A stretch of 64,000 nucleotides of DNA from Tatumella terrea. GTDB lineage: Bacteria > Pseudomonadota > Gammaproteobacteria > Enterobacterales > Enterobacteriaceae. The notes under the pieces are model-generated. The model ran no database searches, was not told the DNA's origin, and saw nothing but the letters and a program-made list of their open reading frames with translations. Location of the stretch: contig NZ_BAAAFX010000013.1 in assembly GCF_039523755.1 (NCBI RefSeq), forward strand, positions 372,001 to 436,000, in the 5' to 3' direction. Position numbers and translations under genes: made by a program. This document shows positions 1 through 8,931 of this stretch, one piece after another (position 1 is the first letter of the stretch; each line of letters starts with the position of its first letter).

Positions 1-1
1 G

Positions 2-391
2 ATAAGTGCAGATAAAATGCGTCAGCTGGTAATTACTGAAATTCTGGAATTATTAAATCACACTAACAGAGAAAATGAGATTGATGGTGAAAAATATCCG
101 CAGGTCCTTTCTTCTGCCCTGAATTTCGGACGGCCAGCCCGGCGTTTTTTTTCCGGTGCGGAGGAAGGCATTCAGACCGAAAATGATATCCGCACGGCCA
201 TATTACGTTTTGAGCCGCGGGTGATCCCTGAAACATTAATCGTCCGGGTCTCCCCCTCCCGCCAGAGCAGGCAACAACGGGGTACGATAGCCGTTGAGGT
301 TTCTGCGATGATCTACTGGCATCCCTCACCGCTGGACCTCTGTCTGAAAGGGCATTATGACCGGGATACCCACCGGCTATCTGTCCGGTAG
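2..391 (+). CDS. tssE: Type VI secretion baseplate subunit, TssE-like (GPW/gp25 family), 5' partial
   Basis: The frame is open from the window edge, so the true start probably lies upstream; the first in-window ATG is at 17. The visible 129 or so residues match the gp25/GPW lysozyme-like fold of T6SS baseplates: a helix with ELLNH, a VLSSALNFGRP segment resembling the family's VLNYGLP motif, a central TAILRFEPRV stretch (family: IRRAIERFEPRL) and a C-terminal beta region ending IAVEVSAMIYWHPSP. In phage T4 the relative gp25 helps join the baseplate wedges; in T6SS, TssE does this with TssF, TssG and TssK. No other T6SS gene follows, so this is the edge of a cluster or an isolated remnant. The family call rests on motif resemblance only. 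Confidence 0.72.
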   Translation: MSADKMRQLVITEILELLNHTNRENEIDGEKYPQVLSSALNFGRPARRFFSGAEEGIQTENDIRTAILRFEPRVIPETLIVRVSPSRQSRQQRGTIAVEVSAMIYWHPSPLDLCLKGHYDRDTHRLSVR

Positions 392-706
392 GCGATTTAT
401 CCGCCGGTGATCCGTGGCGTGGAAATGATTATTATGACCGCTACGTCCGGACTGATTATTTATATCAATAACCCGCCGGAGACTCATTAAATATTCCTGT
501 AACCGGCAGTGGTAACTCTTTTTTGTAAGGCATTCGCCAGTAATGGTTAGTTTAATTAAAAGCTGCAGGATCCGTCCGGCTTAAATAATAGAAAATTACA
601 AGGCGGGTGTAATCATCCTGTTTGTATCCGCCGGCGATAATATGCATATTAGCCTGTGGGAAGGCGGTGCTTGCCTTCTGATAAAAATAAATAACAGGTG
701 TAATGG

Positions 707-1294
707 ATGACATTGGAAATATTTTTTTTAGATCCCAATATCTATGAAGTGATTGGGATTAAAGCGATTGTCTGTCAGCAATACCCGGGAGATCCTGCCG
801 ATATCCGTTTTCCTTCTCAGGAAGAGTCCTCGTTGAGAAGCGACGCACGTATTATTTTTCGTCACGAAGCGATCACCATGAAGTTACCGGTGTTGCCCTC
901 CTGCCGGCAGCAGGCCGTCGCGGGATGTCCGGTGATGACACTGCATGTGCCGTTTCTGAGCCGGAAGTGTCCGGTGGATGACTTTGCGTTAAAAATAAAA
1001 AAAATTCTGAGTATTGCCACCTCCGCCCGCAGGTTTCCTCTCGCTGACAGTCTTTCAAAACTGACGGGTTACAGACAGTTATCTGATACTGAATATCAGG
1101 TCATGATCCTGATCGGTCGCGGGATGACCTGTCAGGATATTTCACGGGCACTGAACCGTTCAGAGAAAACCATCAGTGCCCATTACCGTAACGTCAGCCG
1201 GAAAATGGGGGCGGCTAACCGGGCTGAATTTTATCGTTATGCTTTCTTTATCTCCCGTTCCGGCGGGGATCGGAGAAACACATTATTTTTGTGA
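707..1294 (+). CDS. LuxR/FixJ-type HTH transcriptional regulator (RcsA/BglJ-like layout)
   Basis: A 195-residue protein with a C-terminal LuxR-type DNA-binding domain at about residues 125-182: LSDTEYQVM, then the CQDISRALNRSEKTISAHY recognition helix-turn-helix, then RNVSRKMGAANRAEF. The N-terminal 100 residues start with IFFLDPN and look like the degenerate, non-phosphorylated receiver half of RcsA, BglJ or EcpR; the acidic pocket of a true receiver is not evident. Such proteins often act as heterodimer partners of RcsB or regulate fimbriae and capsule. It sits 316 bp after the T6SS baseplate gene on the same strand and could regulate that cluster, but nothing in the sequence proves the target. 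ATG 707 is preceded by a weak GGTGTAATGG context. Confidence 0.75.
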   Translation: MTLEIFFLDPNIYEVIGIKAIVCQQYPGDPADIRFPSQEESSLRSDARIIFRHEAITMKLPVLPSCRQQAVAGCPVMTLHVPFLSRKCPVDDFALKIKKILSIATSARRFPLADSLSKLTGYRQLSDTEYQVMILIGRGMTCQDISRALNRSEKTISAHYRNVSRKMGAANRAEFYRYAFFISRSGGDRRNTLFL

Positions 1295-1303
1295 TCGTGA
1301 TGA

Positions 1304-1319
1304 CAGCCCCCGGGGGCTG
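1304..1319. repeat. Perfect 16-bp GC palindrome after the LuxR-type gene
   Basis: CAGCCCCCGGGGGCTG is a perfect inverted repeat without a spacer, 10 bp past the stop codon of the regulator. No T-run follows, so it is not a canonical intrinsic terminator. It may act as an RNA 3' stem or be a chance GC palindrome. Confidence 0.4.
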
Positions 1320-1456
1320 ACTATCTGGCCGGAATATCCTTCGGTTTTAATGCTTTTTACCGGCAATTCTCAGAATTTTTTTCCACAGTCACTTTGGCTC
1401 TGTGTAGTAAAGCATTATCATGGGAATCTTTCTGATTTCTGGTAAATGGGTCCCTG

Positions 1457-2527
1457 ATGCGTTACAAAATTGCTTTGTTACCGTTATTTGCCTTACTCGC
1501 CGCTTGCAGCAGTAAACCGCAAGGGGCTGCCGGGTCTTCGCCTCAGGGCGGTTTTTTACGGCCTCCTGCCGCAGAGCAGGGCATGCTGTCCGGCGATTTT
1601 CTCGGACAACCTCAGACCGAAGCCTTCATTACGATGATGGTGAAAAAGCATGGCTTCGAGCGCAGTCAGCTGGAATCCTGGCTTGGACAGGCCCGCCGCC
1701 TGGACTATGTGTTACGGCTGATGGACCGCCAGGCGCCGAATGTGGCTCCGGCCGTCGGTCCTAATGGCGCATGGTTACGCTACCGGAAGAATTTCATCAC
1801 CCCGGGCAACGTCCGGAACGGGGTCGCTTTCTGGGATCAGTATCAGACAGAACTCCAACAGGCTCAGCAGAAATACGGCGTACCGCCGGAAATCATCGTG
1901 GGCATTATCGGGGTAGAGACCCGCTGGGGCCGTGTCATGGGGAAAACCCGTATCCTGGATGCGCTGGCAACCCTGGCCTTTGATTATCCGCGGCGTTCAG
2001 CCTATTTCAGCAGTGAACTTGAGACCTTTCTGTTGATGGCACGGAACGAAAATGAAAGTCCGCTCGGGCTGAAGGGGTCGTTCGCCGGGGCGATGGGCTA
2101 TGGGCAGTTTATGCCGTCGGCCTATCAGAAATATGCGGTCGACTTTAACGGCGACGGACATATTAACCTGTGGGATCCCGTTGATGCTATCGGCAGTGTG
2201 GCCCACTATTTCCAGCAGAACGGCTGGCAAGCCGGGCAGGCGGTGGCAATCACCGCGAACGGTTCCGCTCCCGGCCTCAATGATGGCTTTTCTACCCGGT
2301 ATCGGGTGAGTCAGCTGGCGGCGTATGGACTGCAGCCGCAAATGGCACTGTCCGGTTCCACCGAGGTGAGTCTGCTTCGCCTGGATATGGGGCAGTATTA
2401 TCAGTACTGGTTCGGGTTGCCTAACTTTTATGTGATAACCCGCTATAACCACAGCACCCACTATGCAATGGCAGTCTGGCAGCTGGGAGAAGCGGTCCGT
2501 AACGCCCGGCAAAGCACCATTTTTTAA
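1457..2527 (+). CDS. mltB: Membrane-bound lytic murein transglycosylase B
   Basis: MltB cleaves the beta-1,4 glycosidic bond of peptidoglycan to form 1,6-anhydromuramyl ends, acting from the inner face of the outer membrane. The 356-residue protein begins with a lipoprotein signal peptide and a lipobox L-A-A-C with the lipidated cysteine at residue 17. The SLT family 3 core follows: IVGIIGVETRWG carries the catalytic glutamate at 154, then GKTRILDALATLAFDYPRR, and the downstream MGYGQFMPSAY and DFNGDGHINLWDP segments. Length is close to E. coli MltB (361). It stands alone, with a hairpin at 2565-2583 behind it, and lies upstream of pncC-recA. Confidence 0.96.
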   Translation: MRYKIALLPLFALLAACSSKPQGAAGSSPQGGFLRPPAAEQGMLSGDFLGQPQTEAFITMMVKKHGFERSQLESWLGQARRLDYVLRLMDRQAPNVAPAVGPNGAWLRYRKNFITPGNVRNGVAFWDQYQTELQQAQQKYGVPPEIIVGIIGVETRWGRVMGKTRILDALATLAFDYPRRSAYFSSELETFLLMARNENESPLGLKGSFAGAMGYGQFMPSAYQKYAVDFNGDGHINLWDPVDAIGSVAHYFQQNGWQAGQAVAITANGSAPGLNDGFSTRYRVSQLAAYGLQPQMALSGSTEVSLLRLDMGQYYQYWFGLPNFYVITRYNHSTHYAMAVWQLGEAVRNARQSTIF

Positions 2528-2564
2528 TTCAGCCCTTTCCTTATCAAATGTGTGGATATACTAT

Positions 2565-2590
2565 GGCGCCCTTTGCGGGCGCCCTTTGTG
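2565..2590 (+). terminator. Probable intrinsic terminator of mltB
   Basis: GGCGCCC (2565-2571) pairs with GGGCGCC (2577-2583) around a TTTGC loop. The trailing CTTTGTG is only moderately U-rich, so termination strength is uncertain. Confidence 0.5.
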
Positions 2591-2617
2591 CCTGCCGTTA
2601 AGTGAAGGAACCCTCCG

Positions 2618-2956
2618 ATGCAAACATTACCTCCCTGCCCGCAATGCCATTCTGAGTACACCTGGCAGGATAATGATAACTACAACTGCCCTGAGTGCGG
2701 TCACCTATGGCCGGTGAACGAAAGCCAGCCTGCGGAGACTGAGCTTCAGGTTCGCGATGCTAACGGGAACCTGCTGGTGGATGGCGACTCCGTTACGGTG
2801 ATCAAAGATCTGAAAGTGAAAGGCAGTTCATCGGTCTTAAAGATCGGCACCCGCGTGAAAAGCATTCGTCTGGTCGAGGGTGACCACAATATCGATTGCC
2901 GTATCGAGGGCTTTGGTCCGATGAAACTGAAATCTGAGTTCGTAAAAAAGAACTAA
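2618..2956 (+). CDS. yjdM: Zinc-ribbon protein YjdM (PhnA family)
   Basis: A 112-residue protein of the YjdM/PhnA family. The N-terminus is a small zinc ribbon with CPQC (C7, C10) and CPEC (C24, C27). The C-terminal half (about 44-112) is the conserved PhnA domain with VRDANGNLLVDGDSV and VIKDLKVKGSS. The family was named after phosphonate use because E. coli yjdM lies near the phn operon, but it does not break C-P bonds; its role is not established. Length is the same class as E. coli YjdM (111). It is a single gene between mltB and pncC, preceded by GTGAAGGAACC about 10 nt before the ATG. Confidence 0.93.
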   Translation: MQTLPPCPQCHSEYTWQDNDNYNCPECGHLWPVNESQPAETELQVRDANGNLLVDGDSVTVIKDLKVKGSSSVLKIGTRVKSIRLVEGDHNIDCRIEGFGPMKLKSEFVKKN

Positions 2957-3159
2957 TATGATTTCCGCTCTGCGCCCGGGACTCCTGTGAGACCGGGCAC
3001 ATTACTGCTAATTTTCACGCCTTTCTGACTGTTTTCCCTCAGCCATATTCCCAAATCCCCCGCAAGCCGGCGGAGATAACTTGAAAACCAGCGATTAACC
3101 CATAGTATCTTCTGAGTAGTGGCAGAAATTTGTCATGCCGGAGAATGAAAGGAGAAACG

Positions 3160-3651
3160 ATGGATAGGGATTTACAGCAGTTAAGTATTAAAGCCGGTCA
3201 GTTTTTATTATCCCGCGGGGCGACGTTAACGGCCGCAGAATCCTGTACCGGGGGCTGGATAGCCAAAGTCATTACCGATATCAGCGGCAGTTCGGCCTGG
3301 TTCGAGCAGGGGTTTGTCACGTACAGCAACGAGGCGAAAACCACGATGCTGGGCGTGAGTCCGGTCACGCTTGAAACCTACGGTGCGGTCAGTGAGCAAA
3401 CGGTGCGTGAAATGGCGAACGGAGCATTACAACAGGCGGGTGCAGATTATGCTATTGCCGTCAGCGGCATTGCCGGTCCCGGAGGGGGGAGTGATGAGAA
3501 ACCGGTAGGAACGGTCTGGTTTGGTTTCGCTTCTGCGTCCGGTGAAACGGTGGCCGTTCATCGTCTGTTCCGGGGAGACCGTGACGAAGTTCGCAAGCAG
3601 GCAGTTATTTTTGCGCTGCAGACATTGTGTGAAGGATTTGCGGAAAAATAA
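3160..3651 (+). CDS. pncC: Nicotinamide-nucleotide amidohydrolase (NMN deamidase)
   Basis: PncC deamidates nicotinamide mononucleotide to nicotinic acid mononucleotide and recycles NMN released by NAD-dependent DNA ligase. The 163-residue protein is a stand-alone CinA C-terminal domain: the signature AAESCTGG (residues 25-32) holds the catalytic serine, followed by SNEAKTTMLGV, YAIAVSGIAGPGGG and KPVGTVWFG. I chose ATG 3160 because AAGGAG sits 5-9 nt before it and the product then matches the 165 residues of E. coli; an in-frame TTG at 3130 is unlikely. It is directly upstream of recA, its stop codon being 6 bp before the recA LexA box. Confidence 0.94.
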   Translation: MDRDLQQLSIKAGQFLLSRGATLTAAESCTGGWIAKVITDISGSSAWFEQGFVTYSNEAKTTMLGVSPVTLETYGAVSEQTVREMANGALQQAGADYAIAVSGIAGPGGGSDEKPVGTVWFGFASASGETVAVHRLFRGDRDEVRKQAVIFALQTLCEGFAEK

Positions 3652-3653
3652 AC

Positions 3654-3681
3654 TTGATACTGTATGACTATACAGTATAAT
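3654..3681 (+). promoter_or_regulatory. recA promoter with embedded LexA (SOS) box
   Basis: The -35 element TTGATA (3654-3659) and the -10 element TATAAT (3676-3681) are 16 bp apart. The spacer is filled by TACTGTATGACTATACAGTA (3658-3677), a near-perfect LexA operator (CTGT-N8-ACAG) differing from the E. coli recA box only in the centre. LexA bound here would block polymerase directly, which is the known arrangement for recA. Confidence 0.95.
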
Positions 3682-3747
3682 TGGTGGTCACAGAGACAGA
3701 GATATCATTAAATTTGCCTGGCTAATCCGGCATAATCAGGAGTGGAA

Positions 3748-4818
3748 ATGGCGATCGACGAAAACAAACAGAAGGCTTTAGCCGCAGCGCTGGGGCAGAT
3801 TGAAAAGCAATTCGGTAAAGGCTCCATTATGCGTCTGGGTGAAGACCGCACTATGGATGTTGAGACTATTTCGACCGGTTCTCTGTCTCTTGATATTGCG
3901 TTAGGTGCCGGTGGCCTGCCGATGGGACGTATTGTCGAGATTTATGGCCCGGAATCGTCAGGTAAAACGACACTGACCCTTCAGGTCATTGCCGCCGCTC
4001 AGCGTAAAGGCAAGACCTGTGCCTTTATCGATGCAGAGCACGCACTGGACCCGGTCTATGCCAAGAAGCTGGGTGTGGATATCGACAACCTGCTGTGTTC
4101 ACAGCCGGATACCGGTGAACAGGCGCTGGAAATCTGTGATGCGCTGGCACGTTCCGGTGCGGTAGACGTTATCATCGTCGATTCTGTCGCAGCACTGACA
4201 CCAAAAGCCGAAATCGAAGGTGAAATCGGTGACTCACACATGGGTCTGGCTGCCCGTATGATGAGCCAGGCGATGCGTAAGCTGGCCGGTAACCTGAAAC
4301 AGTCCAATACGTTACTGATTTTCATCAACCAGATCCGTATGAAAATTGGTGTCATGTTCGGTAACCCGGAAACGACCACCGGGGGCAACGCCCTGAAGTT
4401 TTATGCGTCTGTACGTCTGGATATTCGTCGTATCGGTGCCATTAAAGAAGGCGATAATGTCGTCGGCAGTGAGACGCGGGTAAAAGTCGTTAAGAACAAA
4501 ATTGCGGCGCCGTTCAAACAGGCAGAATTCCAGATCATGTACGGTGAAGGGATCAACTTCTACGGTGAACTGGTTGACCTGGGCGTGAAGCACAAGCTGA
4601 TTGAAAAAGCCGGTGCATGGTATAGCTACAATGGCGACAAAATTGGCCAGGGTAAAGCGAATGCCAGCAACTATCTGCGTGATAACCCGCAGGCTGCTAC
4701 AGAAATCGAAAAGAAACTGCGTGACATGCTACTGAACAATCCGGCTCAGGAAACCGCTGAAGCAGAGAAGGGTGAAAATCACCTCGATGCTGTCAGCGAT
4801 GAGCATCAGGAATTCTGA
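3748..4818 (+). CDS. recA: Recombinase A
   Basis: RecA forms ATP-dependent filaments on single-stranded DNA, performs strand exchange in homologous repair and stimulates LexA self-cleavage. From ATG 3748 the protein is 356 residues, the usual length (E. coli 353). The Walker A motif GPESSGKT is at about 67-74, the Walker B region VDVIIVDSVAALTPKAEIEGEIGD follows in two parts, and the DNA-binding loop L2 with FGNPETTTGGNALKFYASV is intact. The acidic C-terminal tail ends EHQEF. A GTG two codons earlier is in frame, but AGGAG at 3739-3743 and the conserved N-terminus MAIDENKQKAL favour 3748. It is SOS-induced, as the LexA box shows. Confidence 0.99.
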   Translation: MAIDENKQKALAAALGQIEKQFGKGSIMRLGEDRTMDVETISTGSLSLDIALGAGGLPMGRIVEIYGPESSGKTTLTLQVIAAAQRKGKTCAFIDAEHALDPVYAKKLGVDIDNLLCSQPDTGEQALEICDALARSGAVDVIIVDSVAALTPKAEIEGEIGDSHMGLAARMMSQAMRKLAGNLKQSNTLLIFINQIRMKIGVMFGNPETTTGGNALKFYASVRLDIRRIGAIKEGDNVVGSETRVKVVKNKIAAPFKQAEFQIMYGEGINFYGELVDLGVKHKLIEKAGAWYSYNGDKIGQGKANASNYLRDNPQAATEIEKKLRDMLLNNPAQETAEAEKGENHLDAVSDEHQEF

Positions 4819-4846
4819 TGTAAACCGCCTGACGGATGTCAACAAA

Positions 4847-4880
4847 ACGGGAGATAGCCTCAGGGCTACTCCCGTTTTTT
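4847..4880 (+). terminator. Intrinsic terminator between recA and recX
   Basis: ACGGGAG-A-TAGCC (4847-4859) pairs with GGCTA-CTCCCGT (4864-4875), with one bulged A and a short loop, followed by a T-run. It should stop most recA transcripts and leave recX expressed by read-through, as known in E. coli. Confidence 0.9.
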
Positions 4881-4950
4881 GTTATTTGTTTACCGCCACT
4901 GATAGAGTAGGGCGGTATTCACCGTTTTACCTGTCGGGGAAAGGAACACC

Positions 4951-5466
4951 ATGCTTTTTACAGAAAACGAACGACGTCCTTCATTTACCGCATTGCTTGA
5001 CCGTGCGATGAGGCTGCTTGCTCAGCGAGACCATCCTGAGCAGGAGTTGCGGGAGAAAATCCGTCTGTCACTGCGCCGAAGCGAGTTGCGGCAGGGCAGT
5101 GGCAGTGCTGAACCTCTGGATGAGGAAGCTCTGGAACAGGTCATTGCCTACTGCCTTGAGAACGACTGGCTGAATGATGATCGCTTTATCGGGCGTTTTA
5201 TCGTCAGCCGAAGCCGGAGTGGCTATGGCCCGCAGCGTATCCGACAGGATTTAACGCAGAAAGGGGTGGACAGACATGCCATTGAACAGGCCATGGATGA
5301 GGCTGAGGTAGACTGGCTGGCCTGCGCCAGCGAAGTCGCGCACAAAAAATATGGCGAGCAGGGCCCGGCCGATCTGAAAGAAAAAGCAAAAGCCCAACGT
5401 TTTTTGCACTCCAGAGGCTTTCTGATGGCAGATATTCGTGCTGTTTTAGCAAATTTTGGTCACTGA
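4951..5466 (+). CDS. recX: Regulatory protein RecX
   Basis: RecX binds RecA filaments and limits filament growth and coprotease activity. The 171-residue protein shows the three-helix repeat layout of the family: residues about 10-50 with AMRLLAQRDHPEQELREKI, then VIAYCLENDWLNDDRFIGRFI and SRSGYGPQRIRQDL, ending with KAKAQRFLHSRGFLMADIRAVL. Length is close to E. coli RecX (166). GGGGAAAGGAA lies 6 nt before ATG 4951. Position just behind recA across a terminator is the conserved arrangement. Confidence 0.96.
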   Translation: MLFTENERRPSFTALLDRAMRLLAQRDHPEQELREKIRLSLRRSELRQGSGSAEPLDEEALEQVIAYCLENDWLNDDRFIGRFIVSRSRSGYGPQRIRQDLTQKGVDRHAIEQAMDEAEVDWLACASEVAHKKYGEQGPADLKEKAKAQRFLHSRGFLMADIRAVLANFGH

Positions 5467-5602
5467 GCCATAATGGGATTTTACTTCCCAGTGAAGAAAA
5501 CTTATCTTATTCCCACTTTTTGTTCCTTTGTCACGGGCAGATGTTATTTCAGCAATCGCCCGGACTGAGCGGAACATCCGTTAGCGTGATACCAGGATAA
5601 TT

Positions 5603-8230
5603 ATGAGCAAGAGTACTGCTGAGATCCGTCAAGCGTTTCTCGATTTCTTTCATGGCAAGGGACATCAGGTTGTAGCCAGCAGCTCCCTCGTACCGAATAA
5701 CGACCCGACGTTACTGTTCACTAACGCCGGGATGAACCAGTTTAAAGACGTTTTCCTGGGTCAGGATAAACGCAGTTATCATCGGGCAACCACTTCACAG
5801 CGTTGTGTGCGGGCGGGCGGTAAACATAACGACCTGGAAAATGTCGGCTACACCGCACGTCACCATACCTTCTTTGAAATGCTGGGTAACTTCAGCTTCG
5901 GTGACTACTTCAAATCTGATGCAATCGCTTACGCCTGGGAATTACTGACCGGGGATGAGTGGTTCAGCCTGCCTAAAGAACGGTTATGGGTCACGGTCTA
6001 TGAGACCGATGACGAAGCCTACAATATCTGGGCAAATGATATCGGCATTCCGCCGGAACGTATTATCCGCATTGGTGATAATAAAGGCAGCGCCTACGCT
6101 TCTGATAACTTCTGGCAGATGGGTGATACCGGTCCGTGCGGCCCATGCAGTGAGATTTTCTATGACCACGGAGATCACATCTGGGGAGGTCCTCCGGGCA
6201 GCCCTGAAGAAGATGGTGATCGCTACATAGAGATCTGGAATATCGTCTTTATGCAATTTAACCGTCAGCCTGACGGAACCATGCTGCCGTTACCAAAACC
6301 TTCTGTAGATACCGGAATGGGTCTGGAACGTATCACTGCGGTGTTACAACACGTCAATTCTAACTATGAAATCGACCTGTTCCGTAACCTGATCCGCGCG
6401 GTAGCCGAGGTGACCGGCACGACCGATCTGAATAATAAATCGCTGCGGGTCATTGCTGACCATATCCGTTCCTGTGCCTTCCTGATCGCCGATGGTGTGA
6501 TCCCATCCAATGAAAACCGCGGTTATGTCCTGCGTCGTATTATTCGTCGTGCGGTACGTCACGGAAATATGCTGGGTGCTAAAGAGAGCTTCTTCTACAA
6601 ACTGGTGCAGCCGTTAATTGATGTTATGGACATTGCCGGTGAAGAGCTTCGCAAACAAAAAGATCATGTGGAAGCGGTGCTGAAAACTGAAGAAGAGCAG
6701 TTTGCAAAAACGCTGGAACGTGGTCTGGCTCTGCTGGACGAAGAACTGTCAGCCCTGACCGGAGACACGCTGGACGGTGAAACGGTCTTCCGTCTGTATG
6801 ATACCTTCGGTTTCCCGGCGGATTTAACCGCCGATGTCTGCCGTGAGCGTAATCTGAAAATTGATGAGGCCGGGTTCGAAGAGGCGATGGAAGCGCAGCG
6901 TCAGCGTGCGCGCAGCGCCAGTGGATTCAGCGCAGACTACAACAATCTTATCCGTGTCGAAAAAGACTCAGCTTTTACAGGGTATGATGCCCTGCAGGCG
7001 CAGTCCGAAATCACGGGTATTTTTGTGGAAGGACAAGCCACCGATGTGCTGACGGCCGGACAGGAAGCGGTGATTATCCTGGACCAGACGCCATTCTATG
7101 GTGAGTCGGGCGGACAGGTGGGTGATACCGGCACTCTGACGGCTAACGGGACGACCTTTACGGTTTCTGATACCCGGAAGTTTGGTCAGTCAAACGGCCA
7201 CCTCGGGACGCTGACCGCCGGGACGATGAAAGTCGGAGACCGCGTCACTGCCCATGTTGACGAACAGCGCCGTGCCCGGATTCGTCTGAATCACTCTGCC
7301 ACCCACTTACTGCATGCAGCATTGCGTGAAGTGTTGGGTGACCACGTGGCTCAGAAAGGGTCGCTGGTGAACGATAAATACCTGCGTTTCGATTTTTCTC
7401 ACACCGAAGCCGTTAAACCGGAGCAATTGCGTCGTGTTAACGAGATTGTGAACACGCAAATTCGCCGCAATCTGCCTGTCGAGACCCGTATCATGGATCT
7501 GGACGAGGCGAAGGCAAATGGTGCAATGGCGTTGTTTGGTGAAAAATATGATCAGAAAGTCCGTGTCCTGACGATGGGGGACTTCTCTGTCGAGCTGTGC
7601 GGGGGAACCCACGCCAGCCGGACCGGAGACATTGGTCTGTTCCGCATCACCTCAGAGGCAGGCACGGCAGCCGGTGTACGTCGTATTGAAGCCGTGACCG
7701 GCCAGACGGCACTGGAGAGTGTTTTCACTCAGGATGCTCAGTTGCATGAAATTGCACATCAGGTGAAAGCGAATAACAGTAACCTGAATGAAAAAGTTCG
7801 TTCTCTGGTGGAGCAGGTGCGTTCACTGGAGAAAGAAGTGCAGCAGTTGCAGGACCAACAGGCAGCACAGGAGAGCAGTTCTCTGGCTGCCAGGGCCATT
7901 GATATTAAAGGTGTCCGTGTGCTGGTCAGCGAGCTCAGTAACACGGAGCCGAAGCTGCTGCGGACCATGGTTGACGATTTGAAAAATCAGCTGGGTTCTG
8001 CTGTTATTGTGCTTGGCACTGCGAATGAAGGTAAAGTTTCTCTAATTGCTGGTGTAACGAAAGATTTAACGGACAAGGTAAAAGCAGGGGAACTGATCAG
8101 CGTCATCGCCAGTCAGGTGGGCGGTAAAGGTGGTGGTCGTCCGGATATGGCTCAGGCCGGCGGAACGGACCCTGCGGCATTACCGGCTGCTCTGGCAGGC
8201 GTTGAAGCGCTGGTCAGTGCAAAGTTGTAA
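5603..8230 (+). CDS. alaS: Alanine--tRNA ligase
   Basis: AlaRS charges tRNA(Ala) in two steps and edits mis-made Ser/Gly-tRNA(Ala). The 875-residue protein equals the E. coli length (876). Domains in order: class II catalytic core (about 1-250, with SSSLVPNNDPTLLFTNAGMNQF near the start), tRNA recognition region (250-460), editing domain (about 550-710) with the zinc site HSATHLLHAAL and CGGTHASRTGDIG, and the C-terminal coiled coil and GGKGGGRPDMAQAGG C-Ala domain. ATG 5603 follows ACCAGGATAATT. The chain has no gap or frameshift. It is followed by its own terminator. Confidence 0.99.
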   Translation: MSKSTAEIRQAFLDFFHGKGHQVVASSSLVPNNDPTLLFTNAGMNQFKDVFLGQDKRSYHRATTSQRCVRAGGKHNDLENVGYTARHHTFFEMLGNFSFGDYFKSDAIAYAWELLTGDEWFSLPKERLWVTVYETDDEAYNIWANDIGIPPERIIRIGDNKGSAYASDNFWQMGDTGPCGPCSEIFYDHGDHIWGGPPGSPEEDGDRYIEIWNIVFMQFNRQPDGTMLPLPKPSVDTGMGLERITAVLQHVNSNYEIDLFRNLIRAVAEVTGTTDLNNKSLRVIADHIRSCAFLIADGVIPSNENRGYVLRRIIRRAVRHGNMLGAKESFFYKLVQPLIDVMDIAGEELRKQKDHVEAVLKTEEEQFAKTLERGLALLDEELSALTGDTLDGETVFRLYDTFGFPADLTADVCRERNLKIDEAGFEEAMEAQRQRARSASGFSADYNNLIRVEKDSAFTGYDALQAQSEITGIFVEGQATDVLTAGQEAVIILDQTPFYGESGGQVGDTGTLTANGTTFTVSDTRKFGQSNGHLGTLTAGTMKVGDRVTAHVDEQRRARIRLNHSATHLLHAALREVLGDHVAQKGSLVNDKYLRFDFSHTEAVKPEQLRRVNEIVNTQIRRNLPVETRIMDLDEAKANGAMALFGEKYDQKVRVLTMGDFSVELCGGTHASRTGDIGLFRITSEAGTAAGVRRIEAVTGQTALESVFTQDAQLHEIAHQVKANNSNLNEKVRSLVEQVRSLEKEVQQLQDQQAAQESSSLAARAIDIKGVRVLVSELSNTEPKLLRTMVDDLKNQLGSAVIVLGTANEGKVSLIAGVTKDLTDKVKAGELISVIASQVGGKGGGRPDMAQAGGTDPAALPAALAGVEALVSAKL

Positions 8231-8256
8231 TGAAATAAAACGAGCTATCGGTAAAG

Positions 8257-8287
8257 GCGCTCAGGAGGTTTCTCCGGGCGCTTTTTA
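8257..8287 (+). terminator. Intrinsic terminator of alaS
   Basis: GCGCTC-A-GGAG (8257-8267) pairs with CTCCGGGCGC (8272-8281), with one bulged A and a GTTT loop, followed by TTTTT. It separates alaS from csrA. Confidence 0.85.
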
Positions 8288-8481
8288 CACGAGGAACAGC
8301 CAGTAATGATAAAGTCAGGGTGTAATGGTGTATTTCGGCTAAACTAACTATTAGCGAAATGTATTGGCAAACTGATTGAATTTTCTGTATCAGTCATAGT
8401 CAATATATGTGTTGCGTTATACGATGGATTTGCCGGGAGCATGAACAGGCCCGACTCTTTTAATCTTTCAAGGAGCAAAGA

Positions 8482-8667
8482 ATGCTTATTCTAACTCGTC
8501 GAGTTGGTGAAACCCTCATGATTGGCGATGAGGTGACGGTCACGGTATTAGGTGTGAAAGGGAATCAGGTACGTATAGGCGTTAATGCTCCCAAAGAGGT
8601 TTCTGTCCACCGGGAAGAGATCTACCAACGCATTCAGGCAGAGAAAACCCAGCAGCCTGACTACTAA
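8482..8667 (+). CDS. csrA: Carbon storage regulator CsrA
   Basis: CsrA is a homodimeric RNA-binding protein that recognises GGA motifs in mRNA leaders and represses or stabilises transcripts for glycogen, motility and biofilm. The 61-residue chain has the standard length and begins MLILTRRVGETLMIGDEV; L4 and the R44-containing segment VSVHREEIYQRI form the RNA-binding surface. AAGGAGCAAAGA precedes the ATG by 7 nt. The alaS-csrA-tRNA(Ser) order is conserved in Enterobacterales. Confidence 0.98.
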   Translation: MLILTRRVGETLMIGDEVTVTVLGVKGNQVRIGVNAPKEVSVHREEIYQRIQAEKTQQPDY

Positions 8668-8675
8668 CATATTCA

Positions 8676-8709
8676 GCGCCTCGTTTTTTAACGAGGCGCG
8701 CCTCTTTTT
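8676..8709 (+). terminator. Intrinsic terminator of csrA
   Basis: GCGCCTCGTT (8676-8685) pairs perfectly with AACGAGGCGC (8690-8699) around a TTTT loop; GCCTCTTTTT follows, giving a T-run a few bases after the stem. Confidence 0.85.
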
Positions 8710-8838
8710 AAGCCCCGGATTTTTGTCGTCCTCTCTTTCTTACCCCATGCTGTGCTGTTGAATATTCACTCTTTTTGCTTTTTAAATGCCCTGATTGATG
8801 AAGAAGCGCTCAAACAAACAATCTTCCGGAAAAATTGT

Positions 8839-8872
8839 TTGACTTATAAGTCGGGGAAAGTAATATGTGCGC
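8839..8872 (+). promoter_or_regulatory. Probable stable-RNA promoter of the tRNA operon
   Basis: TTGACT (8839-8844) and TAATAT (8861-8866) are 16 bp apart. The -10 is followed by a GC-rich GTGCGCC discriminator, typical of stringently controlled tRNA and rRNA promoters. It lies about 65 bp before the tRNA-Ser gene. Confidence 0.7.
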
Positions 8873-8931
8873 CAACGCAGCGACGAAGAGCGATGTAAAG
8901 CACTGAGTCGGGCGGGAAGTAAAGTAACGAT

